A stretch of DNA of 64,000 bases from Luteolibacter yonseiensis (GTDB taxonomy: Bacteria; Verrucomicrobiota; Verrucomicrobiia; Verrucomicrobiales; Akkermansiaceae): NCBI RefSeq assembly GCF_016595465.1, contig NZ_JAENIK010000012.1:1-64000 (forward strand). The letters are read 5' to 3'. Within the stretch, counting starts at the first letter, position 1, and each line of letters opens with the position of its first letter. Positions 30,327-39,385 of the stretch are shown here, in pieces. A program made the position numbers and the translations under genes. The notes under the pieces were generated by a model. It saw only the letters and a program-made list of their open reading frames with translations, did not search any database and was not told where the DNA came from.

Positions 30327-30355
30327 AAAACCCGCCCGGAAACCGGACGGGTTTT
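30327..30355. terminator. Bidirectional intrinsic terminator
   Basis: AAAACCCGCCCGG (30327-30339) pairs with CCGGACGGGTTTT (30343-30355), one internal mismatch and a 3-base loop. The A-run on one side and T-run on the other let it work on both strands, between the L,D-transpeptidase gene and the convergent LysM gene. Confidence 0.88.
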
Positions 30356-30379
30356 CTTATTCTGGCTGGCCCGGCTCGC

Positions 30380-31453
30380 TTATGGCTGGGCGGGTACGTA
30401 TAGTTCCGAGCCTTTCGCCAGAACGGTTGCTGTCGTGAGATCCAGGCCGTTGAGGGCGTTCAGACGTGCGGTATCGGTTCCGTGTTGGTTCGCGAATTCA
30501 CCGTAGGTCATCTCGCCGTTGATCGTGATGGCGCGGATCTTGTTTTCCTGTGGGGCGGGTGGTTCCGGTTCCGCGACTGGCTGGCTCGCGGGGGCCGGAT
30601 CTGGTTTCTCCACCGCAGCAGAAATGGAAGCGGGTTTCGGCGTGGAAGCTGGCTTGGGGGTGGGAGCGGGCTTCGGCGTCGGGGCAGGTTTTGGTGCGGG
30701 AGAAGGTTTCGGAGTGGGGGCCGGTTTGGCCAGCGGCTCCGCGATGGAAACCGGGATGTTCTGATGGGCCATCGGGGCCTTCACCGCCGGGAGAGAATCG
30801 GTTTCGGCCGCCAGGGGGCGCTTGGAGGCTGCGATCATGGTAGTGCCGGAAGCCGTGCGGCCGAGACGCAGAACCTGACCGGGCTGCAGCGCCGAGGGTT
30901 TGATTTTCGGATTCGCGGCGATGAGCGACTGGGTGCTCACGCTATGTTTTTTAGAAATGCTGGAGAATGTGTCTCCCTGTTGCACCGTGTATGAACCTCC
31001 CGGTGAGGCTGCTTCCTGGGTGGAGAGAGCTGCCACCGCAGCGGATGATCCGCCGGTTGCAGCGGCTGCCGGAACCTTCAGTTTCTGGCCAGGGTGGATG
31101 ACAGAGCTGACTTTCAAGCCATTCGCTTTTGCCAGTTTTTGAGGGGACGAGCCGATCTTGCGGCTGATCTTTTCCCAGTTGTCGCCCGATTTGACGGTGT
31201 AAGACGAGGCAGTTGAAGCGCTTGAAGCATCGTCGGCCCGCGAGGCAGCGGCTGGAGCGGCCGCGCGTTTGGCCAAGGCGGCCTGCGCTTCGTGTCCATT
31301 CGCCCGCAGCTTGGAATTCTCATCCTCCAGCAGGTGGATTTGGCGTTCCTGCTCCGAACACCGCAAACGCAAGGTCTCCAGTTCGGATTTACCGAACGCG
31401 ACGGGTGACGCGAGAAGCAGGGAAAGGGTGGCAAACAGCAGGTGCGGTTTCAT
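30380..31453 (-). CDS. Secreted LysM-repeat protein
   Basis: 357 residues. A signal peptide (1-21, ending AFG) is followed by a short coiled coil (about 22-60). Two classic LysM domains follow at about 85-128 (YTVKSGDNWEKISRK) and 154-198 (YTVQQGDTFSSISKK). Then comes a Pro-Lys-Thr-Ala linker of repeated PAPTPKP (about 240-280) and a C-terminal LysM-like segment (about 310-356, ITINGEMTYGEFANQHG). It should bind peptidoglycan from the periplasm, with the linker spanning the wall. Convergent with the L,D-transpeptidase gene, so both act on the cell wall. Confidence 0.92.
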   Translation of the reverse strand: MKPHLLFATLSLLLASPVAFGKSELETLRLRCSEQERQIHLLEDENSKLRANGHEAQAALAKRAAAPAAASRADDASSASTASSYTVKSGDNWEKISRKIGSSPQKLAKANGLKVSSVIHPGQKLKVPAAAATGGSSAAVAALSTQEAASPGGSYTVQQGDTFSSISKKHSVSTQSLIAANPKIKPSALQPGQVLRLGRTASGTTMIAASKRPLAAETDSLPAVKAPMAHQNIPVSIAEPLAKPAPTPKPSPAPKPAPTPKPAPTPKPASTPKPASISAAVEKPDPAPASQPVAEPEPPAPQENKIRAITINGEMTYGEFANQHGTDTARLNALNGLDLTTATVLAKGSELYVPAQP

Positions 31454-31550
31454 GATGCAGTAGGTTTTTCAAAAATATCCTTTAAGATCAAGTGAAATTT
31501 TAACTTTGCTAACTAACTATGACACTTTTCGAGACATTTGCCGCCAAAAA

Positions 31551-31578
31551 AACGGGCGGTTCCGTAGAACCGCCCGTT
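31551..31578 (-). terminator. Intrinsic terminator of the GH106 gene
   Basis: AACGGGCGGTTC (31551-31562) and GAACCGCCCGTT (31567-31578) form a perfect 12-bp stem with a 4-base loop. On the minus strand it is followed by a run of seven T. It lies 48 bases past the stop of the GH106 gene. Confidence 0.92.
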
Positions 31579-31625
31579 GGCGTGGATCGTTGAAGGGTTT
31601 GCCCGATACGGTTAGGAGCGACCGG

Positions 31626-34295
31626 TCAGGGCGGGAGCGGGACCATCAGCCTGACCGGGCCCAGCAGGCCGGAATCGAAGGCCGGCCAGCCGGCGGCATC
31701 GAAAAGTTTGTAATCGATGTTCACGAAGTTGATTTCATGGAACTGTTTCCAAGGGACCTTGCGGCGGTCCAGGTCCGCGATGCGGTTGGCGGCAAGGTTC
31801 GTCACCTCGATTTCCAACAGGTTTTCTCCCGGGCGCAAAGCCCTGCCGGGGCGGATGTGGTGTGGCGCGCACCAAGAGATGCCGAGGGCTTCGCCATTCA
31901 GGAAAACCCGTGCGGTGTTCGCCACTTTTCCAAGATCCAGCAGACAATCGTCCGTAACATCCTGCGGTGCTTGGAACGTGGTGGTGTAGCGGGCGGTGCC
32001 CGAAAAATCCGCCGCGCCGGGGAGCTTGGTCCAGGTTCCCGGCGGAAGGTCTCCGGAGGGAGGCGGGAGGGACGGACCGCCTTCGATGAAGTCGATTTTC
32101 CAAGGTCCTCCGATGGTGACCTCCCGGGCTCCCGGAGGTGCCGCTGTCCAAGCCTTGCCCTCCACGATCCGGTCGGTGAAAGTGCGGATGACAACCGACT
32201 CTCCCGGTTCCAACCGAACCGGCACGCTTCCTTCATTCCCGGGAACGGTCACGGTATGTCCGGGGTTCCATGGGTCAAGAATCGCGGCGCTCTTGAAGGG
32301 AACGGAGAGTGGCAGCGGACCGTCGAAGGTCTCATTGCCGCGGTTCACGATGAAATAATGATACCCTTGATCATGTGCCCTGCGGACGAAGCGCAGGCCG
32401 GATGCGGTCATTGTCTCGCGGCGCACCAGTGGTGAAAGAGCGGAAACGATGGATCCTCCGGGGGGGATCAGCGTGGCCTGTGTCTTGAGTTTTTCCGCGA
32501 TCGCTGACAACTCCGCACCGCGTTCCCGTTTGCGGTGAAATCCGGGAACTTCCGCAGGCAATGCCTCCTGAACCACCAGCCTGGCGCCTTGGCGGACGAG
32601 GTCCGTGATCCGGGCCAGGGTCTCCGGTGTCATGCGTTTCACGCCCGGAAGAACCAACGCGCCATAGGCATGACCGCCCAGGACAATTTTCCCATCAAGG
32701 ACGGTGGCGTCCGAAAGCATGTCACCGCTGGCAAAGCTGTGGGTGATCCCATTGTTCCAGAGCTCCATCGCGGTCTGGTAGAAACGTGTCGGGGCAAGCC
32801 AGGTGTCCTGATTGTGCAGGGTGAAAAGCGGAAGCTTTTCCTGGTTGCCATGCCAGATGTCGTGGATGGGATAGTAGATCAGGACATCCTGCGAAGGCCG
32901 GCCTTCCTGAAGGATGGATTGGCATCGCTGGATGTAGGCGGTGAAAGCCGGCAGATCGCGCCAGAGACCGCCGTTCGGGCCCATGTGTGTGGAGGCATAG
33001 AAGAGCCAGCCCGGCCACCGGGCGTCTTCGGGAGAGTAGGGGATGCCGTGGAAAAACAAGTGGTTCACTCCACTGAGAAAAACGAAATCCGCGGCCTCCT
33101 TGAGTTCTTCCGGAGTGACCTGGAAATGCTCGTCCAGCCAGGTGAACGCCTCCGCACTGACGAGGTTGTTTCCTTTGGCGTGGGCGGCGGAGGCGGCCAT
33201 CCGCATCATCGGAATCTGGCCTTCCTCGACGTGCTTGAAAATTTCCGTTTCGGGAATTTCGGATACCGCATAATGGTCCAGCAGGTTTCCCGGCGAACCG
33301 TGGGCCTGGTTCCGGGTGATTCCGCCGTGGGATTTCGCCCAGTCGTGCCAACGCTTCAGGTAGGCGAGATGGAGTTCGCCCAGTGTCTCGCGGTAGTCGG
33401 CACGCACGCGGGAAACCGTATCCGGATCGCCCTGCCCGGAGAATGCCGGGAGCTGATCCCGCAGATCGTAGCCACGGGCTTTCACGAACGAGTCGAAAAA
33501 CGCGGGTGTCCATTCCGCCGCGTAATACTCGAAGGAATCATGAAACTGCGCGCGCGGCATCGGTGCGGCGAAATTTCCGAACGCCTCATCGAAGCGCCCG
33601 AGGTAACGCTCCATCGCCGTGGCGGAAAAGGGGTCCAGCACATTTCCCTCGCCGCCGGGAGCCGCACGCTTCACCTGCTGGACGGGCGAATGGGCGACAA
33701 GGCCGAGAACGGTCCATTTTCCGGCGGGTGGCTGCCAGCCGGATTTTCCTTCATGGGTTGATTCCATCAGATCAACGGCCTCGCCGGATTCCGGATAGGC
33801 GTGGAGGCAAACGACTTTCCCCTGCGGCAGGTCGATTTTGAATGGCGTGCCACCGGTGGCTTCCTGCCGGATCCATTTGAGGCCGACCGACGCCATGTCC
33901 GGTGTCACCTGCGGGCCGCCGAATGGCCAGCCAGTGCCGGTCGTCATGTCGACACCGAGGCCGAGGCGTTTCGCTTCGGTCGTCGTATGGCCCAGCGCCT
34001 CCATCCAAGCGGGTGACAGGAATTTGAGGAACCGGTCCTCCGCGCCTTTCGCTCCGTAGATGGGGCAGATTTCCACACCGCCGAGCCCGGTCCGCGCGAA
34101 GTCTTCGAGCTGCCGCGTCAGGTTCTTCTTGTCCACCGCGCTGCCGAGCCACCACCAGCGGGTCCATGGCTTGTTCGTGGAGGTGACGGGTGGCCAGGCG
34201 AGCGGATCGGCGGGGAAGTCCGCCGCAACGATGGAGCCAGGACATCCCAGCATCAGGGCTGCGGCAAGAGACAGGCGGAGCGATGGGAATGCCAT
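31626..34295 (-). CDS. GH106-like alpha-L-rhamnosidase, secreted
   Basis: 889 residues. A signal peptide (1-24, ending VAADF) precedes the catalytic region. The start PWTRWWWLGSAVDKKNLTRQ (about 43-62) and GLGGVEICPIYG are typical of GH106 enzymes, which release L-rhamnose from pectic and other rhamnosides by inversion. Further family-like blocks are DMTTGTGWPFGG and FHDSFEYYAAEWT. The C-terminal part (about 730-889) has jelly-roll, galactose-binding-like character. Size is within the family range. The divergent neighbour is rhamnose mutarotase, which strongly supports rhamnose as product. Followed by a clean terminator. Confidence 0.88.
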   Translation of the reverse strand: MAFPSLRLSLAAALMLGCPGSIVAADFPADPLAWPPVTSTNKPWTRWWWLGSAVDKKNLTRQLEDFARTGLGGVEICPIYGAKGAEDRFLKFLSPAWMEALGHTTTEAKRLGLGVDMTTGTGWPFGGPQVTPDMASVGLKWIRQEATGGTPFKIDLPQGKVVCLHAYPESGEAVDLMESTHEGKSGWQPPAGKWTVLGLVAHSPVQQVKRAAPGGEGNVLDPFSATAMERYLGRFDEAFGNFAAPMPRAQFHDSFEYYAAEWTPAFFDSFVKARGYDLRDQLPAFSGQGDPDTVSRVRADYRETLGELHLAYLKRWHDWAKSHGGITRNQAHGSPGNLLDHYAVSEIPETEIFKHVEEGQIPMMRMAASAAHAKGNNLVSAEAFTWLDEHFQVTPEELKEAADFVFLSGVNHLFFHGIPYSPEDARWPGWLFYASTHMGPNGGLWRDLPAFTAYIQRCQSILQEGRPSQDVLIYYPIHDIWHGNQEKLPLFTLHNQDTWLAPTRFYQTAMELWNNGITHSFASGDMLSDATVLDGKIVLGGHAYGALVLPGVKRMTPETLARITDLVRQGARLVVQEALPAEVPGFHRKRERGAELSAIAEKLKTQATLIPPGGSIVSALSPLVRRETMTASGLRFVRRAHDQGYHYFIVNRGNETFDGPLPLSVPFKSAAILDPWNPGHTVTVPGNEGSVPVRLEPGESVVIRTFTDRIVEGKAWTAAPPGAREVTIGGPWKIDFIEGGPSLPPPSGDLPPGTWTKLPGAADFSGTARYTTTFQAPQDVTDDCLLDLGKVANTARVFLNGEALGISWCAPHHIRPGRALRPGENLLEIEVTNLAANRIADLDRRKVPWKQFHEINFVNIDYKLFDAAGWPAFDSGLLGPVRLMVPLPP

Positions 34296-34408
34296 GAAGC
34301 GAACGTTATGCCGCCCGTGCGCCGTATTTCCAGCAACCCGGTTGGGTTAATCGATTCGCATGGCGGCGAACCGACGCTCCGGCACAGAATCCTCCGTTTG
34401 AAAAAAAC

Positions 34409-34723
34409 ATGACGCGAAACGCTTTCAAAATGAAACTCAAGCCGGGATACCAAGCGGAATACCGGAAACGCCACGATGAGATCTGGCCGGAGCTTTCCGA
34501 CGCCCTGGGCGCTGCGGGGGTTTCAGACTATTCCATTTTCCTGGATGAGGAAACCCTCACGCTCTTCGCCGTGCAAAAACTGGCGGATGGGCATCGCGCG
34601 GATTTCCTGCCGGGTCACCCGGTGGTGCGCCGGTGGTGGGACCACATGGCGGACATCATGGAGGTGAATCCTGACAACTCTCCGGTCTGTGTCCCCCTGA
34701 CGGAGGTTTTCCACGCGGAATAG
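34409..34723 (+). CDS. rhaM: L-rhamnose mutarotase
   Basis: 104 residues, the usual length. It interconverts alpha- and beta-L-rhamnose so that rhamnose isomerase can act. Family marks are [20 protein letters not shown] at the start (catalytic His22 region), [17 protein letters not shown] and [14 protein letters not shown]. Cytoplasmic. It is divergent from the GH106 gene across 113 bases and followed after 7 bases by a sulfatase gene, so secretion, release and handling of rhamnose are encoded together. Rhamnose isomerase and kinase are not in the window. Confidence 0.94.
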   Translation: MTRNAFKMKLKPGYQAEYRKRHDEIWPELSDALGAAGVSDYSIFLDEETLTLFAVQKLADGHRADFLPGHPVVRRWWDHMADIMEVNPDNSPVCVPLTEVFHAE

Positions 34724-34730
34724 CACGCAC

Positions 34731-36167
34731 ATGAAACGAATCCTGATCCTCTTGGCCGCCTCGTTCGCCTGCCTCCGCGCGGCGGAGAAGATGAACGTGC
34801 TGCTCATCATCTCGGATGACATGCGCACCCAACTCGGCTGCTACGCGAGCACGCTGGCCAAGACACCGAATCTCGACCGCCTCGCCGCCAGCGGTGTGAA
34901 GTTCGACCGGGCGTACTGCCAGTTCCCGCTGTGCGGTCCCTCCCGGGCCTCGATGCTGACCGGTCGTTATCCGGCGACCATCGGCGTCATCGGAAACCGG
35001 ACGTGGTTCGGCGACGCGCATCCCGAGGTGGTCAGCCTGCCGAAGCATTTCAAGAACCACGGCTACACGTCCATCCGGGTGGGGAAGATTTTCCACGGCG
35101 GCATCGACGATACAGAAGCGTGGAGCATCGACGGCCAGATCCGAACGCTCGCCGGAGTGCCGAAGGATGCTCCGAAGCCAACCAAGGAAGCCGACCCGGA
35201 CGATGTGGTGAAAGAGGTTCCGCCCGAGGTCCGGGACGGTAAATCCGACAGCCGCATCGTCCTGGAGGGCAAGGGTGAAAAACACGGCGACTACAAGGCG
35301 GCGGACCGGGCGATCAAATACCTTCGGGAAAACAAGGATCGTCCCTTTTTCCTGGGCTGCGGATTTGTCAAACCCCACAGCCCGCCGGAAGCTCCGCAAT
35401 CGTTTTATGATCTGTGGGAGGTGAAGGACATCCCGTTGCCCGTGGACTTCGCGACGCGTCCGACCGTGCCCGACGGATTTCCCGCGGGTTCCATCCGTCC
35501 GAAAAACGCGGATTTGTTCATCGGGCGGGACGCGTCACCGGAAGAGGCCCGTGAAATGATCCGCGCCTACATGGCCTCCGCCGCATTCATGGACTGGAAT
35601 GTGGGACGGGTTCTGGCGGAACTCGACGCGCTCGGGCTGCGCCAGAAAACCATCGTCGTGTTCTGGGGGGATCACGGCTACCAGCTCGGGGAAAAAGGCA
35701 AGTGGTCCAAGGCCGGATCACTATGGGAACAAGGCGCGCGCACGCCGTTTTTCATCTGCGATCCCCGCGAACAAACCGCCGGGAGGACCTGCACGCGTGT
35801 TGTGGAGATGATCGATCTGTATCCCACCTTGGCCGAGCTCTGTGGTCTGGCACCGCCCATGGGCGTGGAAGGCCGCAGTCTTGCTCCTCTGCTTGGAAAC
35901 CCGGACCGGGAATGGAACCATCCCGCCTACACCGTGTGGAGTGAGGATGGCAAAACCTTCAGCGGCGTCCTCGTCCGGACCGAGCAGTGGCGCTACGGCG
36001 AGTTCTTCGGCCGTGGGGCGGGGAGGATGTTGGTCAACCCCGCCAAGGATCCGAACGAACTCACCAATCTCGCCGATCTCCCGCAGAACGCCGCCACCGT
36101 GGAGCATTTCGCGAAAATGGTGAGGGAATACGCGAAGGACAAGCTTCCTGCGGAGGGCGGGAAATGA
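34731..36167 (+). CDS. Secreted sulfatase (S1 family, iduronate-2-sulfatase-like)
   Basis: 478 residues. A short signal (1-18, LLAASFACLRAAE) is followed by the metal motif IISDDMRTQ (Asp29-Asp30), the formylglycine motif CGPSR (68-72) and FWGDHGYQLGEKGKW. It is similar in style to the sulfatase at 24848. The operon with rhaM, only 7 bases apart, suggests that it desulfates a rhamnose-containing glycan, such as a sulfated rhamnan or ulvan-type polymer; that is inference. Convergent with the cupin gene. Confidence 0.93.
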   Translation: MKRILILLAASFACLRAAEKMNVLLIISDDMRTQLGCYASTLAKTPNLDRLAASGVKFDRAYCQFPLCGPSRASMLTGRYPATIGVIGNRTWFGDAHPEVVSLPKHFKNHGYTSIRVGKIFHGGIDDTEAWSIDGQIRTLAGVPKDAPKPTKEADPDDVVKEVPPEVRDGKSDSRIVLEGKGEKHGDYKAADRAIKYLRENKDRPFFLGCGFVKPHSPPEAPQSFYDLWEVKDIPLPVDFATRPTVPDGFPAGSIRPKNADLFIGRDASPEEAREMIRAYMASAAFMDWNVGRVLAELDALGLRQKTIVVFWGDHGYQLGEKGKWSKAGSLWEQGARTPFFICDPREQTAGRTCTRVVEMIDLYPTLAELCGLAPPMGVEGRSLAPLLGNPDREWNHPAYTVWSEDGKTFSGVLVRTEQWRYGEFFGRGAGRMLVNPAKDPNELTNLADLPQNAATVEHFAKMVREYAKDKLPAEGGK

Positions 36168-36194
36168 GCGGGATCACGCGCTCTGCGGGCGAAA

Positions 36195-36593
36195 TCAGCC
36201 GCGGATGGAGGCCCACGGCTCCTCGCCGCTCACATCGACCATGAACGGACCCACCTGCGAGCCAGGCGTCAGGATTGCCAGGATCACCGCATCCTTGTCG
36301 GAAAGATTGAACGTCGCATGAACCACGCCCGGGAGCATGTGCGCGGCTTCCCCGGCCTTGAGGAGCTGTTTTTGTTCACCCACCCACTGTTCCACCTCGC
36401 CTTCCAGGACATAGATGACCTCCTCCAGCTCCGGATGCGTGTGGAAATTGTGCCCCTCGCCCGCGGGCAGGACCGCGCGGCAGACTTGCAGTCCCTCCGC
36501 ATTGGTGATTTCCGGGCGGCACATCCAGTAGTTCGTGCGGCCCTTGAAGTCTTCCTTCATGGCTTCGGCTTCGGTGATGAATGGAGTTTTCAT
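36195..36593 (-). CDS. Single-domain cupin protein
   Basis: 132 residues. The cupin metal site is visible: His51 and His53 with Glu57 (NFHTHPELEEV), and His92 (LPGVVHATFN). In pectin loci small cupins of KdgF type linearise unsaturated uronates, which would suit the pectate lyase nearby, but this sequence could equally be another cupin enzyme. It lies 8 bases after the glycerate kinase gene, same strand, so both are probably co-transcribed. Confidence 0.85.
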   Translation of the reverse strand: MKTPFITEAEAMKEDFKGRTNYWMCRPEITNAEGLQVCRAVLPAGEGHNFHTHPELEEVIYVLEGEVEQWVGEQKQLLKAGEAAHMLPGVVHATFNLSDKDAVILAILTPGSQVGPFMVDVSGEEPWASIRG

Positions 36594-36601
36594 AAGATGA
36601 T

Positions 36602-37711
36602 TCAGAGAGGGGGATTCCCGGCGACCAGCTCCGTGAGCAACGGACCGGCCTGGGAAATGAGGGTTTCGAATGGCAAACCGCCGTCCGCCAATGCGTGGAG
36701 GGAGTGGAAAACGCCGCTGCCGCGCGCGGCATCATCCGCGATGCCACAATAGCCGATGACCGGGACGCCATGGCTTCCGGCCAGCCGGGCGAGCGCCACC
36801 GGGCCTTTTCCAGAAAGACTCTGGTGGTCGATGGAACCTTCACCGGTGATCACCACATCCGCCTGGCGGATTCTTTCCTCCAGGTGGAGCAGTCCGGCCA
36901 GCAGGTCGAACCCCGAGATCAATTCCGCCCCGGCGAAATGCAGCAGACCGAAGCCCAGCCCGCCCGCCGCGCCAGCCCCCGGCGTGAGTGCGGCTTCTTC
37001 GCCATCGCTGATCGTCACGAGGTGTGCGAGGGCGGTTTCCAGTTGTGGCCGGGTTTCCGAGGTGGAGCCTTTTTGTGCGGAGAAAATAGCGGTCGCTCCT
37101 TGTGGTCCGAGCAGGGGATTCTCGACGTCGCAAGCGGCGATGACTTCCGGAAGCCTGATGCGGCGCGTCATATCCACCTCACAGACATCGTCCAGATTCG
37201 ATGGCGTGGGGCGGACCTTGCCACCGGATGCTGTCAGGAAATCCACGCCGAGGGCGGCAGCCATTCCGCTGCCACCGTCATTTGTCGCGCTGCCGCCGAT
37301 GCCGAGAATGATGCGGGTCACGGCGTGTTCGGAAACCGCGTGCGCCATCTGCATGCCCACGCCGAAGGTGGTCGCGGCGAGCGGGTCTCTCTCTCCGGGG
37401 CCGAGCCGCCACAAGCCGGCGGTTTCCGCCATTTCCATGACTGCGATCGGCCCGTCGTCCGTGACAGCCAACACATAGCGGCTGGTGATCTCCCGCCCCA
37501 GCGCGTCCACCGCGGGACAGGAAATCCATCTTCCGTGCAGGGCCGCGGCCAGTGTGTCCATGAATCCCTCGCCGCCATCCGCGATCGGGCAGAGATCGAG
37601 CGTGGCATCCGGCTCGCCCTGTGAAATGCCCGCCGCGATGGCCGCCGCTGCATCCGGCGCCGAGAGCGAGCCTTTGAATTTGTCCGGGGCGATCAGGTAG
37701 CGGCGTGGCAT
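36602..37711 (-). CDS. Glycerate kinase (GarK/GlxK family)
   Basis: 369 residues from ATG at 37711 (MPRRYLIAPDKFKGSLSAPD). The N-terminal PDKFKGSLSA, CPIADGGEGFMDTL, GIGGSATNDGGSGMA and late VVITGEGSIDHQSLSGKGP are diagnostic of the family, which makes 2-phosphoglycerate from D-glycerate and ATP. Glycerate arises from glucarate or galactarate and hydroxypyruvate breakdown, so the enzyme fits uronate catabolism beside a pectate lyase. An upstream ATG would add 20 residues and overlap the divergent lyase gene, so it is less likely. Confidence 0.94.
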   Translation of the reverse strand: MPRRYLIAPDKFKGSLSAPDAAAAIAAGISQGEPDATLDLCPIADGGEGFMDTLAAALHGRWISCPAVDALGREITSRYVLAVTDDGPIAVMEMAETAGLWRLGPGERDPLAATTFGVGMQMAHAVSEHAVTRIILGIGGSATNDGGSGMAAALGVDFLTASGGKVRPTPSNLDDVCEVDMTRRIRLPEVIAACDVENPLLGPQGATAIFSAQKGSTSETRPQLETALAHLVTISDGEEAALTPGAGAAGGLGFGLLHFAGAELISGFDLLAGLLHLEERIRQADVVITGEGSIDHQSLSGKGPVALARLAGSHGVPVIGYCGIADDAARGSGVFHSLHALADGGLPFETLISQAGPLLTELVAGNPPL

Positions 37712-37763
37712 GCCAAATAGGTTATGGCGCATTTCCGGGGCGGGAAATACCATTCTGCCCGGC

Positions 37764-38819
37764 ATGTCCACATTTCCTTACTTCACCTCCACATTGGCAG
37801 CGGTTTGCATGATTGCCCCGTCGCCATGTGCGTTTGCGGGCGGCGCGGCGGATTACCTGAAGAAAAACGACGCATGGTTTGCTTCCGCAGAGTGCGGTCG
37901 GATCGCGGCGAACATTCTGTCGTTCCAATCCGCTGCCGGGGGCTGGCCGAAAAACACGGACACCACGGGGAACCCCGATGCGGGAGATCGGGAGAATCTC
38001 AAACCCACCTTCGACAACGGTGCCACCACCGATGAGCTTCGTTTCCTTGCGCGGAGTTTCAACAGCACCGGCCGGGAATCGGAGCGCGCCGCCTTCTCCA
38101 GAGGGCTTGCGTACATTCTCCACGCTCAATATCCCAATGGCGGTTGGCCGCAGTTTTATCCGCCGGGGAAGGGGTATCATCGTCACATCACCTTCAATGA
38201 TGGAGCGATGGTCCGATTGCTGGAATTCCTCCGCGAGGTTCACACCGCCGGGATTTACTCCTTCGTTCCCGCTGTGGATCGCCAATCCGCGGGCAGGGCG
38301 TTTGAAAATGGCGTCTCCTGCATCCTGAAATGCCAGATCCGGGTGGATGGGAAGCCCACCGTCTGGTGCGCCCAGCATGACGAACTGGACTATAGGCCCC
38401 GCCCGGCCAGAACCTTCGAACCGGCCTCCTTCAGCGGTGCCGAATCCGTGGCCATCACCCGGCTGCTCATGTCGCTCGACAAACCTTCTCCTGAAATTGT
38501 CGCCGCCGTGGAGGGGGCGGTCTCCTGGATGGATGCCGCGAGGCTCACGGGCATCCGGTTGGTGAAACAGTCCGATCCTCAGGCGCAGAATGCCGCCGAT
38601 CTGGTGGTCATTGGCGATCCCGCCGCTCCACCGCTCTGGGCGCGTTTTTATGATCTGGAGACACAACAGCCCGTATTTTGCGACCGGGACGGCGCGCCAA
38701 AATCCTCGTTGGCGGAAATCGGCCGTGAACGGAGGAACGGTTATTCATGGTACGGAAGCTGGCCGCGGGATCTGCTCGAAAAGGACTACCCCGGATGGAG
38801 AAAGCGGCACCACCCCTGA
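37764..38819 (+). CDS. PL10-like pectate lyase, secreted
   Basis: 351 residues from ATG at 37764. A signal peptide (about 1-25, ending AFAGG) is followed by an alpha/alpha-toroid lyase. Matching PL10 features are AGGWPKNTD, NGGWPQFYPPGKGY, HITFNDGAMVRLLEFL, WCAQHDELDYRPRPAR, FEPASFSGAESVAI and the late GYSWYGSWPRDLLEKDYP. PL10 enzymes cleave polygalacturonate by beta-elimination. Divergent from the glycerate kinase gene with start codons 52 bases apart, so the two promoters overlap. With GH106 it points to pectin or rhamnogalacturonan use. Confidence 0.93.
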   Translation: MSTFPYFTSTLAAVCMIAPSPCAFAGGAADYLKKNDAWFASAECGRIAANILSFQSAAGGWPKNTDTTGNPDAGDRENLKPTFDNGATTDELRFLARSFNSTGRESERAAFSRGLAYILHAQYPNGGWPQFYPPGKGYHRHITFNDGAMVRLLEFLREVHTAGIYSFVPAVDRQSAGRAFENGVSCILKCQIRVDGKPTVWCAQHDELDYRPRPARTFEPASFSGAESVAITRLLMSLDKPSPEIVAAVEGAVSWMDAARLTGIRLVKQSDPQAQNAADLVVIGDPAAPPLWARFYDLETQQPVFCDRDGAPKSSLAEIGRERRNGYSWYGSWPRDLLEKDYPGWRKRHHP

Positions 38820-39385
38820 ACGGACCACGGGGAGGAAGGGGGATGGGTGGCGGCCTGCTTTTTGGAATGCCGTATTTTTCAAACCTGCGTCGAACTCGCG
38901 CGGTTTTGGCGCAGCTTGTGCTATCGGAGTGACGGGGAATCAAATTCTGCAAATCGAGCGGAAACTTGCGTCCCTGGCCCCCATGAATAACGCCCGTTTT
39001 TTAGTAAAATGATCCGAAGTATTTTTTCCATCCCTCGGCTCGGGAATCGGACGTCCGGATTATTTTTGGTGGATTGTGATCTGGTTTTCAACGATTTGTG
39101 ATGATGTTTTCAGGCCTGCTGCAAACCGTTTTGGCAAAGTTTGTTCATTTTTTCTTGAACTTAGGCTTTCGGTCTATCAGCTTCAGCGCAGGTTGACCGC
39201 GCCTCCTTGAATATCGGCGGTCCCCCCCTTGTTCCCCCCGAACGAATAACGACATACCCTGTTTTCGTGGTTTTCTCTGACAACTGGTGAGACAACCAAG
39301 GGCGGCAGCGTATAGAGATTTTGACAGGAGAAAGCTTCTCTTTGGGATTGAAACGTCAGTTGAATCAGTAACCTTCCCTATTGCC
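38820..39385. other. Intergenic region before the surface polysaccharide cluster
   Basis: About 565 bases with no supported gene. The middle (39000-39180) is notably AT-rich against its surroundings. It contains the 10-bp palindrome CGGACGTCCG (39048-39057) and a TTGAAC..TAGGCT stretch near 39157. This looks like a regulatory region for the following large cluster. A GTG-initiated extension of the EpsI-like gene (to 39287) is possible. Confidence 0.5.
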
